DNA of 64,000 nt from Calocera cornea HHB12733. Taxonomy: Eukaryota > Basidiomycota > Dacrymycetes > Dacrymycetales > Dacrymycetaceae. The position numbers and the translations under genes are program-made. Of the stretch, positions 1-11,527 are shown one piece after another (the stretch's first letter is position 1; each line of letters opens with the position of its first letter). The DNA lies in contig KV424050.1 of assembly GCA_001632435.1 (NCBI GenBank), forward strand, positions 1 to 64,000. Reading direction: 5' to 3'. Below the pieces are notes generated by a model. That model saw only the letters and a list, made by a program, of their open reading frames with translations, did not search any database and was not told where the DNA came from.

Positions 1-1133
1 GCCCCAGTGGGGCCCAACGGTCAGTGTTCAGGAAATATGAGGAGTGTCGTATATGAAAGTGGTAGGAGTGGTGTGACTGGAATTCTGGGTAAGCAGGGCT
101 TACAGCGGGTTCATCGGTATCAGTACTATTGTATGAAACATATGTGGCGACCCTGGGCGCGAGCGGCTGGACAGCCTCTTGGGCAGGGATTGCGACGCGC
201 GTGCACCTGCCTTCGTTGCAACGCACGCGTTGATAATGCTCAGTTTGCACTCCACCAAAGGGATAGACCTACAACTCTTGTGTAGCTGCAACACGATGCT
301 TCAATGGTTGAGACCAGACCTGCTGTAAACTCTGCTGCACCCTGGAACATCCTCCCGCAGTGTTGTGGAGGGGGAGGCGAGGTCATATTGGCTCCGACGG
401 CGTCGAAGCACTGCAGCCTCAGTTTCAATGCGCATATCGAGCATATTCATACATGTGACACAATTACTGCGGGTCCGATCAATTACCACCTGTGATTGTA
501 GCCCACGCAGTACTCAAACGGCTAGGCAGAGTTGCTGGGCTTGCTCGGCAATGAGCCTAACCCATACAGAGCACGCCTCATGTACAAGACTCTTGCGCAG
601 GGGGGAGTGATCACTTTCATAACCATCCGTCAGAGCGAAGAGCCTAGAAGCTCCAATGCTTTTGCAAAGCCCGGTGCGATTGCTTGCCAGGGCTCATCAG
701 AAGTGTCCAACAGAATGCCGCATATGGGAACGTACGAGCTGGGCCAATCTTAGCCTCGTATTTAGCTCGCTCTTCAGTCAGCTGCATGATATGATGCGTA
801 AATCGCTTTTCAGCATTCTCGATGAACTCCATCCACTCTAATGAAGAGCACACGGTAAGTAGTCCGATGCATGACAACGCGGGGTGTTGAACCAATCTAC
901 CTGTGTTTCCCATGAGGTTTGCTTCGATCAAGGATTGAAGCGCTTGAAAAGCTTTCTTATCAGAGACGCTGTGACAGCTATAGTCCGACGACTGCTAGCA
1001 GAAGAAGGAAGTAGAGACTGACAAAAGCCAACCAAGTATCCAGCTGAGTGCATTGCTGAACGCCGCCGCCGCCTTTTTTTGATCCACTATCTGTTCCGAC
1101 CAAGTTGACCAGAACTCGTCTTGTGTGAGCCGC
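1..1133 (-). pseudogene. Unrecognised multi-exon gene remnant
   Basis: No protein family was recognised. On the minus strand between about 1010 and 500 there are short coding-like pieces joined by good splice signals: one piece ends near 910 with residues EANLMGNT, a second piece (about 840-750) reads EWMEFIENAEKRF and HIMQLTEERAKYEAK and is followed by a GTACGT donor, and a third piece (about 660-510) reads SLVHEACSVWVRLIAEQ. No start codon or clear 3' end is visible and the rest of the stretch shows nothing, so I treat it as a decayed or partial gene. It abuts the LTR-like element that begins at 1134. Charged, helix-prone composition suggests a cytoplasmic protein, but that is inference only. 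Confidence 0.3.
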
Positions 1134-1771
1134 TGTCTGCACCACTCAGTTTAGGACTGTATGGAGTCCGTCTGAATGGGCAATCCGAGGGTGTCGTATT
1201 CCGTGAAGTTGTCACAGGTCCGGAAGGGTATTCCGGAGTCGGAATAGCAAACGGGATAGGTGTAATTAGTTGCAAACGTCCGGAATAGACTGTAAAGTGT
1301 AGGGAGCGATAGGAGATCTGGGGAAGTAGAGGAGTATGGTAAAGAGAAGATGTCGGAAGTCGGCACCCCTTTCGGAGAAGGAGAATCCGCCTTTTATCTA
1401 CCTAACCCGATGTTTACCTTTCGGAATCTCATCTCACGGGGTACATCACCGGGGGCTGATTTCACCCAACCTAAGGGACTCTCTCAACCGACAGGACACC
1501 TTTCCAATCGTCCCTTTTGTAAATTGAGGACCATCCGATGAGAGAGAGTCTTCGCCCGTGAATCCGTCAAATGTGTTCCGTCGTATACGCCATTCCGAGA
1601 GGGTTCCGTGACCGGAATGACCATACGGAAGAAACCCCTCCAATCCGGAGTTGGTCCACGGACCGGAGGGCGAACCAGGACAAGTCCGACAGGTGTCCGG
1701 ACTTCCGGTGCCATATCTCCGGAAGGCCGGAACGCAAAAAATTGGGCCACAGTGACAAAGGGAACTGTACA
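1134..1771. mobile_element. Solo-LTR-like element, copy 1 (638 bp)
   Basis: The block starts TGTCTGCACC and ends GAACTGTACA, so it has the TG..CA ends of a retrotransposon long terminal repeat. It is flanked on both sides by CCGC (gagCCGC before, CCGCgta after), which fits a 4-5 bp target-site duplication. A second copy of identical length lies in inverted orientation at 8878-9515. No gag-pol reading frame or matching direct repeat lies next to it, so it is most simply a solo LTR left by recombination. The interior is rich in TCCGGA and CCGGAA motifs. A MITE is the alternative, but there is no long terminal inverted repeat. Confidence 0.75.
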
Positions 1772-3289
1772 CCGCGTATTGGGGAGATCTGTCAGGGGAT
1801 TTGTTAAGTCGAGATGAAAGGACTCCGTCGGGGCTCGATATCGCTCAATTTTGATGCTGGATAACCCGGTGAGAAAGGCTACCGAAGAACGAGACCCGTT
1901 AAGGACATTAGCTCTAGGATTCCAGTCCAATACTCCTCAAGCCTGTCCAGCCTTCTGGTCTCTAGCCGAAAAAGCTCCAGATCGAAAATGTCATGGGACA
2001 ATGTACCCTTCTCTACCAACCGGATACAGACCAGAGTGAACGTCGTGCAGACGGCTGCATGAGTTAGGTCAGGGAAGCTACAAACCTTGTCCAGGGTTAA
2101 TGGGCTACGCCATGTTGCCTTTGGGAAGGGTGTCGGGTTGTCAAGCCGCTGCAGGGCGTGACCGTTGACTTTGTCTGCAATAATGCCGCGCCTAATGAGC
2201 TCGGTGATACAGTGTGCGTGCCAACTTCCTGAGTGGGCAAAATGTGGAAGAGGCCCCACCAGACAGCTACAGATACAGAACGATCGTAGGGAATTGTTAA
2301 CAAGGAGAGTTTGTCGATCAACGTGGGCCGCCTGAGAGACCTAGTTGCACAGACCTCGGAGCTTGTATGGGCAAGACAGCGGAGCTGTATATGTCTCACG
2401 GTAGCAAACGCGCGGCTAAGACACATATGCGTGTAACAGACAATCAGACTCCGGTTGCGATTCCAAGTTACAATCCCTGCAGACTCAAAGACGGTTCACG
2501 GCACTTGATATCGAGACCGGCATAATAGGCTGCTAGGTCATCATGTTAAGAAATGCAGACCAGCGCAGACGAAGTCAGATGGGCCCATCACGTATCCAGC
2601 AGACCATTCCATTAATGTACAAGGACTCAATGTACAAGCCTTGGGCATTGGCGAATATCCACTGTACTTCCAGCGGCAATGGAGCAGCCGGCTTGCCGAA
2701 AGAAGGGGTGCAGTAGGTCGATATCATCTCAACAAGCGTGCAGAGCAAGCAGACCCAAAGATGCAACACTCGACGCTGCCCCTGCGACTAGGGCCGAGCG
2801 CTGCAAGCATCGCATAACACCTACTCTATACGCCATTAACCAAAGAGGCAAATGTCACAGCACAGGTGTATTGCAATTGCGGCGCGGAGCGGCCGAGAGA
2901 GGTCCTGTCAGACCTGTAGACCAAAAGTGTCTGGCTAGATATTTTACCGCCTTCACGGCAGACCCACTGTAGCGCTCTGGCGGTATGATGCTGACCTCAG
3001 TCCTCTGTGCACTTGCGTTGAGCTTCAGCAGAGATCAGAATCCAGTGATGCTCAGAGCTACCATCATACATATATGCGTAACATAGTTCACCAGTTCGCA
3101 AGACTTCAATTCAATCTCCGTTTCTCCAGAACTTTGAGGTGCTATAACTACCAAAATACAGAACTCCTTGGATTTGAAGTGAGATACAGTGGGCTATGTA
3201 CCTTCCCACTTCCATGCAGGCTCAAATTCATGGAGAGGTGACGGAAAGAGTACGAGTCGGAGTGTAATGAGTGTGGAGATGCCGGTGGA
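1772..3289. other. No supportable gene
   Basis: This stretch contains only short open frames on both strands with no recognised domain, no consistent splice structure and no clear repeat. It lies between the first LTR-like element and the decayed TOG fragments and probably consists of degraded mobile or duplicated DNA. Confidence 0.4.
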
Positions 3290-3640
3290 GCGAACAGGGC
3301 ATTCACATTCCCAAGTACAGCCTCCGCGACGTCAACAGGAGCTCGCAGATTGGCGCCAGAAACACCGAGTTCTGTCAGTATTTCACTGCTACAGGCGAGT
3401 ACCTGTGCTTCAGCGTTCGGGGTCTTCCGTTTCAACAGTGGCTCATAACATAAGCTGTTGCAGCCATTAGATCCATCAGTGCAACAAGGTGAAATGAATT
3501 TCTTACCTTGCCTGAGAACAAGAGACAAAACTCGTCTTTTCCACGAACAGACCGAGCGCGTCACGGGCGGTTTTTTTCATATCGCCCAGCCTATCCGTTG
3601 GGCGAGGAACGACGAGCGCAATGGATGTCTTCTTGAATGA
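3290..3640 (-). pseudogene. TOG-domain (XMAP215/Stu2) fragment, copy 1
   Basis: The minus-strand frame reads PTDRLGDMKKTARDALGLF, then an intron-like interval beginning GTAAGA near 3508, then YEPLLKRKTPNAEAQV and LTELGVSGANLR followed by VDVAEAVLGNVNALF. The helical pattern and key positions match the other TOG-like fragments in this window and the HEAT repeats of the TOG domains of the XMAP215/Dis1/Stu2 microtubule polymerases. The match stops abruptly on both sides and there is no start or stop in context, so it is a gene fragment. It is a near-tandem neighbour of copy 2 (3810-4320) on the same strand. Family assignment is from memory of TOG sequences, not from a search. Confidence 0.5.
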
Positions 3641-3809
3641 AGGGCAGATATCTCTCGGCGAGGATTGAGAATATGCTGCAAACTGTCGCAGAAACCTGGA
3701 CAATAATCAGATTGTGCTTAGAGCCGGGAAGAAGATCAGACCCACCTCGCAGTTCTTTTCGTTCGATGGCGGCACTAGGATCAGAAGTCGTGCTACTCGC
3801 TACACCGGC

Positions 3810-4320
3810 AAGGTCCGCTTGAGTCCGAGTGGGCTCAGATCTAGCATTCCCTCCACCTTGTCGGATTCAGCAGGAATCGAATTCAGCAGCTGAGGGTTGA
3901 GGTCAGAAAGGAAATCCTTGATGCCGGTACCAGCAAACATTCAAAGTGCAAGGATAGTGGATATGGCGGAATAACGGACAACAGTGTTTGCGTTTCTGAG
4001 AGTGCCTTCGACAAAGTCCACGAGTGCACAAAGGTTGAGCCCAGCTATGTCGAACTCTGTGAGTGCCTGACCGATCCAGGCCAGCAAGTCGGTCTGGACC
4101 TTGTCACCTTTGCTTTCGAGATGGGCTCGTACGCTACATCATGACTCATCAAAGCCGTCCCAATATTGCGGCGATTAGCATACCTTGGCCGAGAACGGAC
4201 GACAGACTACTCTTCTCTGCAAACAAGTTCAGCACTTCAGCCGCCGGACTTCTCAGCTTCATATCACCCAGTTTCTCAGTCAGAGGAAGTATTGCGGGAG
4301 TAGTAGATCCCTTCCGAAGG
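3810..4320 (-). pseudogene. TOG-domain (XMAP215/Stu2) fragment, copy 2
   Basis: This is the longest of the three fragments. The minus strand gives LPLTEKLGDMKLRSPAAEVL, then NLFAEKSSLSSVLGQ up to a GTATGC donor at about 4181, and after an AG near 4135 AYEPISKAK. After a one-base frame change it continues with DLLAWIGQALTEFDIAGLN, VRYSAISTILAL, an in-frame stop, and then GIKDFLSDLNPQLLNSIPAE. The order of these segments (HEAT helices, then the NPQLL segment and a DKVEG tail) is that of an XMAP215/Stu2 TOG domain. The frameshift and the stop show that it is not functional. Confidence 0.6.
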
Positions 4321-5760
4321 GTGGTGACTCTCTGCCGGAATGGACAGAATGCCATCTGATTGTTGGTGCAGGAGAGGGCCCGGCGGGAAGGGATGCATAT
4401 GCATTATAAATACGCAAGCTGTGGCGGGGGAGAAACAGGCTGTGTGACGCAACCCACATGTATGTAGCTCAATCACGTGTTGGCTGGGTGGCGAACTGAT
4501 GGTCCCGTCCTGTTCGCATGTTTCGCCTTTGCAGGATCCTTCTGCTATCCCCTCACAAAATGGACAAGGCCCAGAGACCAGGATACTGTGGACCAACACC
4601 AATCAAGGATATCGACAGCTACTCAGTTGAAACAAAAGAGCTTCTGATCGAACGGTGTTGCGAGGGGAAGGAGGTGCAAGACAACAGCGTTTTCGTGGAG
4701 TCTCGCTTTGAGTGCTCCAAGACCTGCCAAATATTAGCAGCGGTTCCTGTGGACAAGTCAAAGGCACGCTGTTGATTCTTCTGTCATTTCGTGCCAGGTT
4801 TTTATGCCTAATCTGAATCGTACTCAGTGTTTTGAACAGTACTTGAAGATTCTGAATTACAGAGGTGGAGACAATGTTTACCCTGTCTACACCTTCGAAT
4901 CGTCACCTAACTTGGCATCTGTCTGTCTGCTTCCCTCCTCTTGTGCAGTATATTGACCGCAATGTAGATCTACATATACTCTATAACGGCTGTTCGAAGG
5001 GAAAGACTACATTTCAATGTGGAACGTCAGCACCAGGTACGGGCCGCTAGCAACATACTCCTTCCAACTGTTCGCTCACAATATTTATTTACTTTCTAGC
5101 GGTTCTGGGAGAGGGAGCAGGCTTGTGCGAACCGAGTTGGGACAGCCGAGTTGCCTCACAGCAAGACCTCATCGTGGATTTTACCCTCCGAAGACTGGGT
5201 TCGCGCAGCGTTTGACTGCATGATGGATGGTGTACGGGTCGGAACCCCTGCTTTGACGGAAGGGTTGTCGGATGGAGAGGCCAAGGAGCTGCCCATGTTG
5301 GAGGAACTGAGAATAAGGCGGGATGGATTGACTGTAACACACAAGTGTGGTGTAGACACTGGTTGCCAAGCCGCTTCAGACTATGTTTCACCGTTCTTGC
5401 TATGATCATTTGAGCCACCATACTCTCTGTGACTTGGCGCTCTCCGTGCCGTTAATGAGCAAGGCTTACTTCAAATCACACGTTGTAGTGGAGCATTTTA
5501 AGTTGGGTCGCACCGTCCCGAATTGTGGGGTAGCTTGCAAGATATTCATTGACGGCGTGCAGTGTGACAGCGGAAACACCACACCACCTGTGCAGCAGGT
5601 AACTAAGAATTTATGGCTGAGTGACTTGGCTACGATATTGCGCAGTTAACGGCAATGCGAGTGATTTTGCACTGTATCATCTAAACATTGAGAGCCGATG
5701 AAAATTAAGCGAAGCTAATGAAAAGAATGACATCGGACTTGCACATTGCTACTGTACCCG
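4321..5760. other. No recognised gene; weak coding-like pieces
   Basis: Short plus-strand frames at 5151-5405 and 5383-5649 have protein-like composition (for example HVVVEHFKLGRTVPNCGV), but no family was recognised and no full exon chain could be built. The remainder shows nothing. Confidence 0.3.
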
Positions 5761-6803
5761 TCATTGCTTGGTTTTGAGATAAATGTTGCGAAAGGGCTTG
5801 AGCGCTTGCCACAATCTCGATTCGCTTTTCCCTACTGGATGTTTTGAGAATTTGCTTCGGAAGGTGGGCCATGTCATGGTCAACAACTCCAAATCGTCTT
5901 GCCAGACCAGACGCAACTGCTTAACCAATGGAGGAGTGTCCTGGAAGTAGGGCTTGTAGATGGAATCGGAGAGTTCAGGTGGCGAGAGTCGAGATGGACT
6001 GATGAACATGGGGATGGCGGGGGGGAGGGCAGTGTTCTGTTGATCGGGGATGCTGGTAGAATCGGCTCCAGGGCTCCGGCATTCTTGCTCTCCCCTTGCC
6101 CGTCTCGAACCGATCCGTTGTTCATCTCGTTGCTGTCAATCACAAATGGCTTGGCAGCTGCGTCCACCTCGGAGTCCAATTCATCGCCGCCAGCTTCCTG
6201 CTTGTCCTTTGCTTCCTTGTTAGCCAACGCACGCCTGTGCTTTTGGATGACTGAATGTTTGAGCTCCGCACGGGCTAGAAGGGTTCCTCTATCGACGAGC
6301 ACTTGAGAGGTTTTCACGTTGAGGGAGTACGAGACGGTCTCTTGGATGACACCGTCGCGTCGCATCGGACCCTGCACCGTGCAGAAGGCATGAGTTGGGA
6401 AGGCGGTGATGGCACAGAATGGGCGTACAAGATACGGGTCCAAGAAGTCTGCCAGTCCCATATTCTGCAGGCTGATCCGGACTTGATCTTCATCCGCATA
6501 TGTCGATCCCACCTTGCACTGCAAAACAATGAACAAGGGATCGTCATTCAAGCCAGGGGCAGGATGAGTATTCAGGTGCCCCTTCAGTTGGTCGCTCCGG
6601 CTGAAATCGATGAAACAAAACGGGCACCGAAGTGGGTCCGTCCTCAACAATACATCGGGAAGGTTGCTGGTGGTTGAATTTCGGTGATTTTTGATTTGTT
6701 GAATACCTAGATTGAGTGACTCAATAGAAAGTGTTGGATTGCCGTTCTTGAACTCAATTGTTATGATAGGAGGAGTGGGCCCGAACGTGGCCATAGTGAT
6801 CAC
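5761..6803 (-). pseudogene. C2H2 zinc-finger protein gene, frameshifted
   Basis: The minus strand has a frame of 307 codons starting at 6803. A single classical C2H2 finger lies at about residues 59-79, CPFCFIDFSRSDQLKGHLNTH in pattern C-x2-C-x12-H-x3-H. A Ser/Pro-rich acidic segment follows. The frame then runs through a 7-G homopolymer (plus strand, about 6020-6026). Beyond it, the protein-like sequence (LSPPELSDSIYKPYF, QLRLVWQDDLELL) continues in another frame from 6009 to a stop at 5761. One base gained or lost in the homopolymer would join the two parts. It may therefore be a real gene with a sequencing error, a recent pseudogene, or a gene with an intron I could not place. A DNA- or RNA-binding role is likely from the finger; the target is unknown. 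It lies between the two LTR-like copies. Confidence 0.5.
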
Positions 6804-6993
6804 GAGATACTCAGTGGAGGTGACTCTTGCTCACGGAAGAAACGGAAGCCGTCGGCTCAGCGAGACTAGCTATACAGTTGTGGCTGACGAATCTTGGAAC
6901 TAAATCTGATACACCGTACAGCTTCTTACGAACGTCCAAAATTTGTAATGAACTGCCGATTTGATCCTACAACATCCCATTTATGTTCTGGTA

Positions 6994-7576
6994 CAACTCA
7001 CGGACGGATTGCAATCACCCTTGAAGTCCGTCGGTGCCTTCAGCTGGAGGTGTGGGTGAAGACAGTATCTTCCCCTCTGTAAGTGATGCGTAAGCCAAAT
7101 CACCCAAGTGCCCACCCAGCTGTCGCTTCACTCGATGGGAACGTTGGGGTGTTGACATCATTGGTTCGCGAATGGTTTGCTTCCTCACGCAACTCAAGAT
7201 GAACATCAAAGCTACAAGCTCAGCAACCGAGTCGCTGTGTACAGCTGACACCGTGCAGTCTCCGCCCTGTGTCCCGATGATCCAAACCTTGTCCAGCAAC
7301 GCCGAACCACCGTGGAAACCACTATGGCGCGTGCCGCTTTGGTCCCCCCTCGGAAGTAAGCCTGCGTTGACCCACAAACGGGCATGCGCCTTGCTGTCCC
7401 GTGGCAGCCAAACACCCGAGGTTGAGCAAGCCAGCCGCGGATAGTAGTAGTCTAACGTAGCATATCCGTACGCAGATGGTACCGGTGCAATACAAGGCGC
7501 TTGGGTTGGGATGGATGACTGAATACTGTTTCCGCTTGAACACCCGGTTCCTGTGACACATACCGTATGCACGGGG
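6994..7576 (-). repeat. 583-bp duplicated sequence, copy A
   Basis: The block from CAACTCACGG to GCACGGG recurs in the same orientation at 17163-17745 with scattered substitutions and a few small indels. Flanking sequence on both sides is unrelated, so the repeat edges are sharp. The minus strand is open over most of its length (185-codon frame, 7015-7572) and reads as a coherent protein, including GFHGGSALLDKVWI, SDSVAELVALMF and RQLGGHLGDLAYASLTEGK. I recognise no family. No terminal inverted repeats, TG..CA ends or obvious target duplications are visible. It could be an exon-bearing segmental duplicate or a fragment of a larger repetitive element. Confidence 0.6.
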
Positions 7577-8877
7577 AATTAATTCCCTCGGTAGGCCCTC
7601 TACGGAGGCAGTGTTCCCCCGATGGCCCCCACGGGTGCAATTTCTCGAAGTAGCCCCTCCCTGGCCGGAGCCGAGAGACCTTCTCTTCGACCATCCAGAT
7701 TAGGGCAGGCAGGTGATGATGGCCGTGCACAAACAGTCGTTGGCAGCCCAGCTGCGATGAATGTCATCGACGCCTGTGGTTTAGCGGAGGCAAAGGACGC
7801 CGCGCCGTCCGGTCCCCCCACCAGCAAGCACCCCATGGGGCTGTCCAGGCCGAGGCCCCCATGGACCTCCTGGCGACCCAACCAACACGTGCGCGCCCTT
7901 CCACAATAGGCGAAAAGGAAGCGTTTACGCAGGAGAGGCCCCGGAAGGTTGTTGAGTTCGCCATTCAGATCGACCAATTGCAAGTCAATGTATTGGTGCT
8001 ACATCTTCTATGCTCGTACATTGCCCTATGCTTGAGTTTTGTACTCGGATTGGTGGAAGGTAGGAATGGGCATGAGCAGTGCGGAAACTTCCTCGGAAAG
8101 CGGTCGGTGGAGGTAAATTGCAAGAGGTCCTATTCCCGTCGGCCAGGCTCGCTGACCCTGCCTTGGCATCTTTGTCACCGGAGTAAGTTGCCATTGCTTG
8201 ATGCCCTTGAAAAAATGTCAGATACGGTCCGAGTGCAGATAAGCAGCAAGTCAATGCACCTGTGGCTCTAGTGAAATTGCGGTGTTTCCCAGGTCCGTAC
8301 TGGATGTCTTCGACCCCCACGTTGGGCTTGGCACCTTGTCGAGTGTCATTTGGAGAATGAGGTAGGTAGGAGTGGATAGGCCCTGCCAGTCAGTCAAGCT
8401 GCCCAACCATCCGCGGAGAGTTACATTCCAGCGGAAGTAGATGATGGATGCTCTTGTGCGGCGGAAGGCCCCCAAGGGGATGTCCAGTCTGCAATCCCAA
8501 GGGGCTTCCGCGGGCCTTTGTGCCAAACAAACCCCCGAAACACCCGTAAGGGGCAGTGAACCCCCGAAACAGTCTCAACGCATTGAGCACTATGACGTGA
8601 TAACCCCCGAAACGATTGGTGAAACTCCCGAAATGGCTCCTTCCTTACCCTTGGAACCCCCATGCACGTTACCATCATTGATGTGTATGAGCCGGCCCAA
8701 GGGCCTTCCGTCAGTCAAACAACAAGCTCCGGCCGGCATATCTATTCTTTGTCTGGGGGCTGGGGGATTGCTACAGCGCCTGCATTTGGAAAGGTTGGTG
8801 CAGATGTGTCTGGTATTGTCGTATAGTGTGGCAAAATGATACAGAGTCCGAGCGTAACTAGTAGTAGCATATACCGC
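7577..8877. other. Gene-free stretch with AACCCCCGAAAC motifs
   Basis: No gene can be supported. Between about 8526 and 8635 the motif AACCCCCGAAAC occurs three times and a variant (AACTCCCGAAAT) once, about 25-45 bp apart. It resembles the tandem AACCCCCAAAAC units at 11416-11527. The interval ends at the second LTR-like element. Confidence 0.4.
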
Positions 8878-9515
8878 TGTACAGTTCCCTTTGTCACTGT
8901 GGCCCAATTTTTCGCGTTCCGGCCTTCCGGAGATACGGCACCGGAAGTCCGGACACCTTCCGGACTCGCCCTGCCTCGCCCTCCGGTCCGTCAGCCAATT
9001 CCGGGTTGGAGGGGTTTATTCCGTATAGCCGTTCCGGTCACGGAACCCTCTCGGAATGGCGTATACGACGGAACGCACCCGACGGATTCACGGGCGAAGA
9101 CTCTCTCTCATCGGATGGTCCTCAATTTACAAACGGGACAACTGGAAAGGCGTCCCGTCGGATGAGAGGGTCCCTTAGGTTGGGTGAAATCAGCCCCCGG
9201 TGATATACCCCGTGAGATGGGATTCCGAAAGGTAAACATCGGGTTAGGCAGATAAAAGCCGGATTCTCCTTCTCCGAAAGGGGGGCCGGCTTCCGACATC
9301 TTCTCTTTACCATACGCCTCTACTTCCCCAGATCTCCTACTGCTCCCTACACTTTACACTCTATTCCGGACCTTCCTAACTAATTACACCTATCCCGTCT
9401 GCTATTCCGACTCCGGAATACCCTTCCGGACCTGTGACGACTTCACGGAATACGACGCCCTCGGATTGCCTATTCAGACGGACTCCGTACAGTCCTAAAC
9501 TGAGTGGTGCAGACA
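8878..9515. mobile_element. Solo-LTR-like element, copy 2 (638 bp)
   Basis: This is the reverse-oriented counterpart of 1134-1771: it starts TGTACAGTTCCC and ends GGTGCAGACA and has exactly the same length, 638 bp. It is flanked by ACCGC before and CCGC after, again compatible with a 4-5 bp target-site duplication. The sequence immediately outside the two copies is not homologous, so they look like independent insertions, not two arms of a duplicated block. No internal retrotransposon coding region lies between or beside them. Confidence 0.75.
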
Positions 9516-9796
9516 CCGCTGTGTCGGTGAGATTGGCAGCTGCAGGCCTGCCTGCCATTGAGCGGGCGGCCTCGGCATCATTGCCGCGGACATGAATACA
9601 TATGCTGCAAAAATACAGCTGGCATGCGCTTCTGGTTCTAGGCATGACCAAGACAAGAAACCTGTTTATTGTGTAGAAAGGCTAAGCTCAGTTCGGTGGA
9701 GTCCCTGGATTGTCTGTAGAGTGTGAGAGCAGGAGGAGCTAATGCTACAACATAACATCACAATCTTACATATTCATACCAGACGAAGACGCTTTA

Positions 9797-10415
9797 TTAC
9801 GCGAGGATATTGAGGGACATGCCATCCTCGATGGCAGCACCATTTCTAGTGGTCTTTCTTCCCGGCTCCCTCCACACGCGTACAACGCGACGGTTCCAGG
9901 CGGCATCCTGGCAAATATGGGCCTGCCACCTGCACTCATCATCTGGGTTGGGGAACTTCCATCTGTCCCCTTGGCCACGCCCAAGTCCAAAATGCTTTGC
10001 AGCCTGGCCCATATTGCGACTCAACAGATTGAGATGACTGCCCAGCTTATGCCAAAGCCTCTGGAGTTCTGGTTTGCACTGTGGTCGACTTGCTGGAGTG
10101 GCATCAAAACGGGTTGTAGAATATAGTGTCATGGCATCCCACAGGGGCCGGAAGGTCAACAGGATGGGTTCGGAGGGCGCATCACACAATGCTGTTGTTG
10201 CAAGGATGATCACTCCCAATACGTCCTCTTCAAATGGAGTGAGACTTGATACTTTGAATGAAGTTGTGTGGAGACTGACCTGTGAGTATGTTCTGCTGTG
10301 CTGCTTCAAGGGCCAATAGCGCATTAACAACACCCCTGTGGCGCTCTTTCAAGACGAAAATGTGCTCATGCACAGCAGTCGTTGCATCGGAGATCCGTGA
10401 AAGTAAGTTATTCAC
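9797..10415 (-). CDS. Hypothetical protein fragment, function unknown
   Basis: Two minus-strand pieces can be joined by a normal intron. The upstream piece (10415 to about 10280) ends with NALLALEAAQQNILT before a GTCAGT donor. After an AAG acceptor near 10225 the downstream piece reads EDVLGVIILATTALCDAPSE and FRPLWDAMTLYSTTRF. The frame then runs to a stop at 9797 with less protein-like sequence, possibly across a further unmarked intron. The composition suggests an alpha-helical protein of the large families of poorly described Agaricomycete proteins. Neither start nor full extent is certain and it may be decayed like its surroundings. Confidence 0.3.
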
Positions 10416-11415
10416 TGTTCAACGCAAGACAAGCAGGAGTTGTGAGACCTATATAGTCGAGACAACAAGCGTAAAGAGCACGTACACTCAGTCCTCCCGT
10501 CAGGCTGACACGAAGCAGACAACAAAAGTTGTGGTTCTTGAACGCTTTGATCTTGCTGGGATAGGGGTGACCCGGACACTGGAACATATTCTGAAGAACA
10601 ATGTTCTGACCAGAGCAACCCTCCACCTAGCAAACTCGGCTCGTAAGTACAGCGAATTCACATCCAAGAGAACTCTGAACCATCGTCGTAAGGCTCAGAA
10701 TCATGATAGAATGCAGGTGCATCTTCATTGATACTGAAACTATCATGGCCCGAATGAGTTGACATGCCCGCTGGCTGTAGAGCTTCTTTGTGAAGAAGGG
10801 TAGATAAATCGCATCGCTTTCCTGGCACACAAACAGCACATACTTGGCAACTGGTGATTGGACGCAGGCGACGAGAAGCAGCTTGGCAGATGAGGAGGGG
10901 AGCGGGGGATCTGTTATATGAAGAGCGTCAGTCCACGTACGCCGTCAAAGCTGAATCTTCAGCACTCGCATCGGAGTCGCGATACAGGTCATCGCTAGCA
11001 TCCGAGTCATGGTTGTCGTGCAGCGCTTTCTGAGGTAAGCCACTGTCGACGGCTGCCACGCGGCCATATTCAGGACTGGTCACATCATACAGCATTCGAG
11101 TTTGTGAGTTCCTTGCCCAGGATGGGGAAATGGGGGACACCTGTGCGGCGCAAGTTTGTGGAGGGCTGAACTCGGCAGCCTGCAATAAAAGGCCGTTGGC
11201 TCTGTGCGAGTTCTAGCGAGAATCATGACTGCATGTTAGGTAGTAGTGCATCACAGCCTGCACTGAATACGCACCCATCTATTTTCAGCAACATCTCTGT
11301 CTATTGACTTTCCACTAGGAAGCGTTGCGAATAACATGAGCCAAGTGAAGCATAGATGACTGAGTGTATCCTGATCGAGACGGTGTTTACGTGTTGTCTG
11401 CCTGGCTGCCGCATG
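10416..11415. other. No supportable gene
   Basis: A short minus-strand frame at 10928-11185 (85 codons) ends in an acidic Asp/Ser/Ala tail and a TAG stop, but it has no recognised domain or supporting context. Nothing else could be assigned here. Confidence 0.3.
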
Positions 11416-11527
11416 AAACCCCCAAAACGAAACCCCCAAAACAGAACCCCCAAAACAGAACCCCCAAAACAGAACCCCCAAAAAGGAACCCCCAAAACGG
11501 AACCCCCAAAAAGGAACCCCCAAAACG
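11416..11527. repeat. Tandem array, 8 x 14 bp (GAACCCCCAAAACA)
   Basis: Eight consecutive 14-bp units follow the consensus GAACCCCCAAAACR, with the last two bases of the unit alternating among CA, CG and AG. Each unit has one run of five C, so the complementary strand has eight regularly spaced G5 runs and could form G-quadruplexes. Frames crossing the array encode a 14-residue period (GVPFWGFCFGGSVL on the minus strand), which is a by-product of the repeat and not a gene. Single related motifs occur at about 8526-8635 and 14812-14850. Confidence 0.9.
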
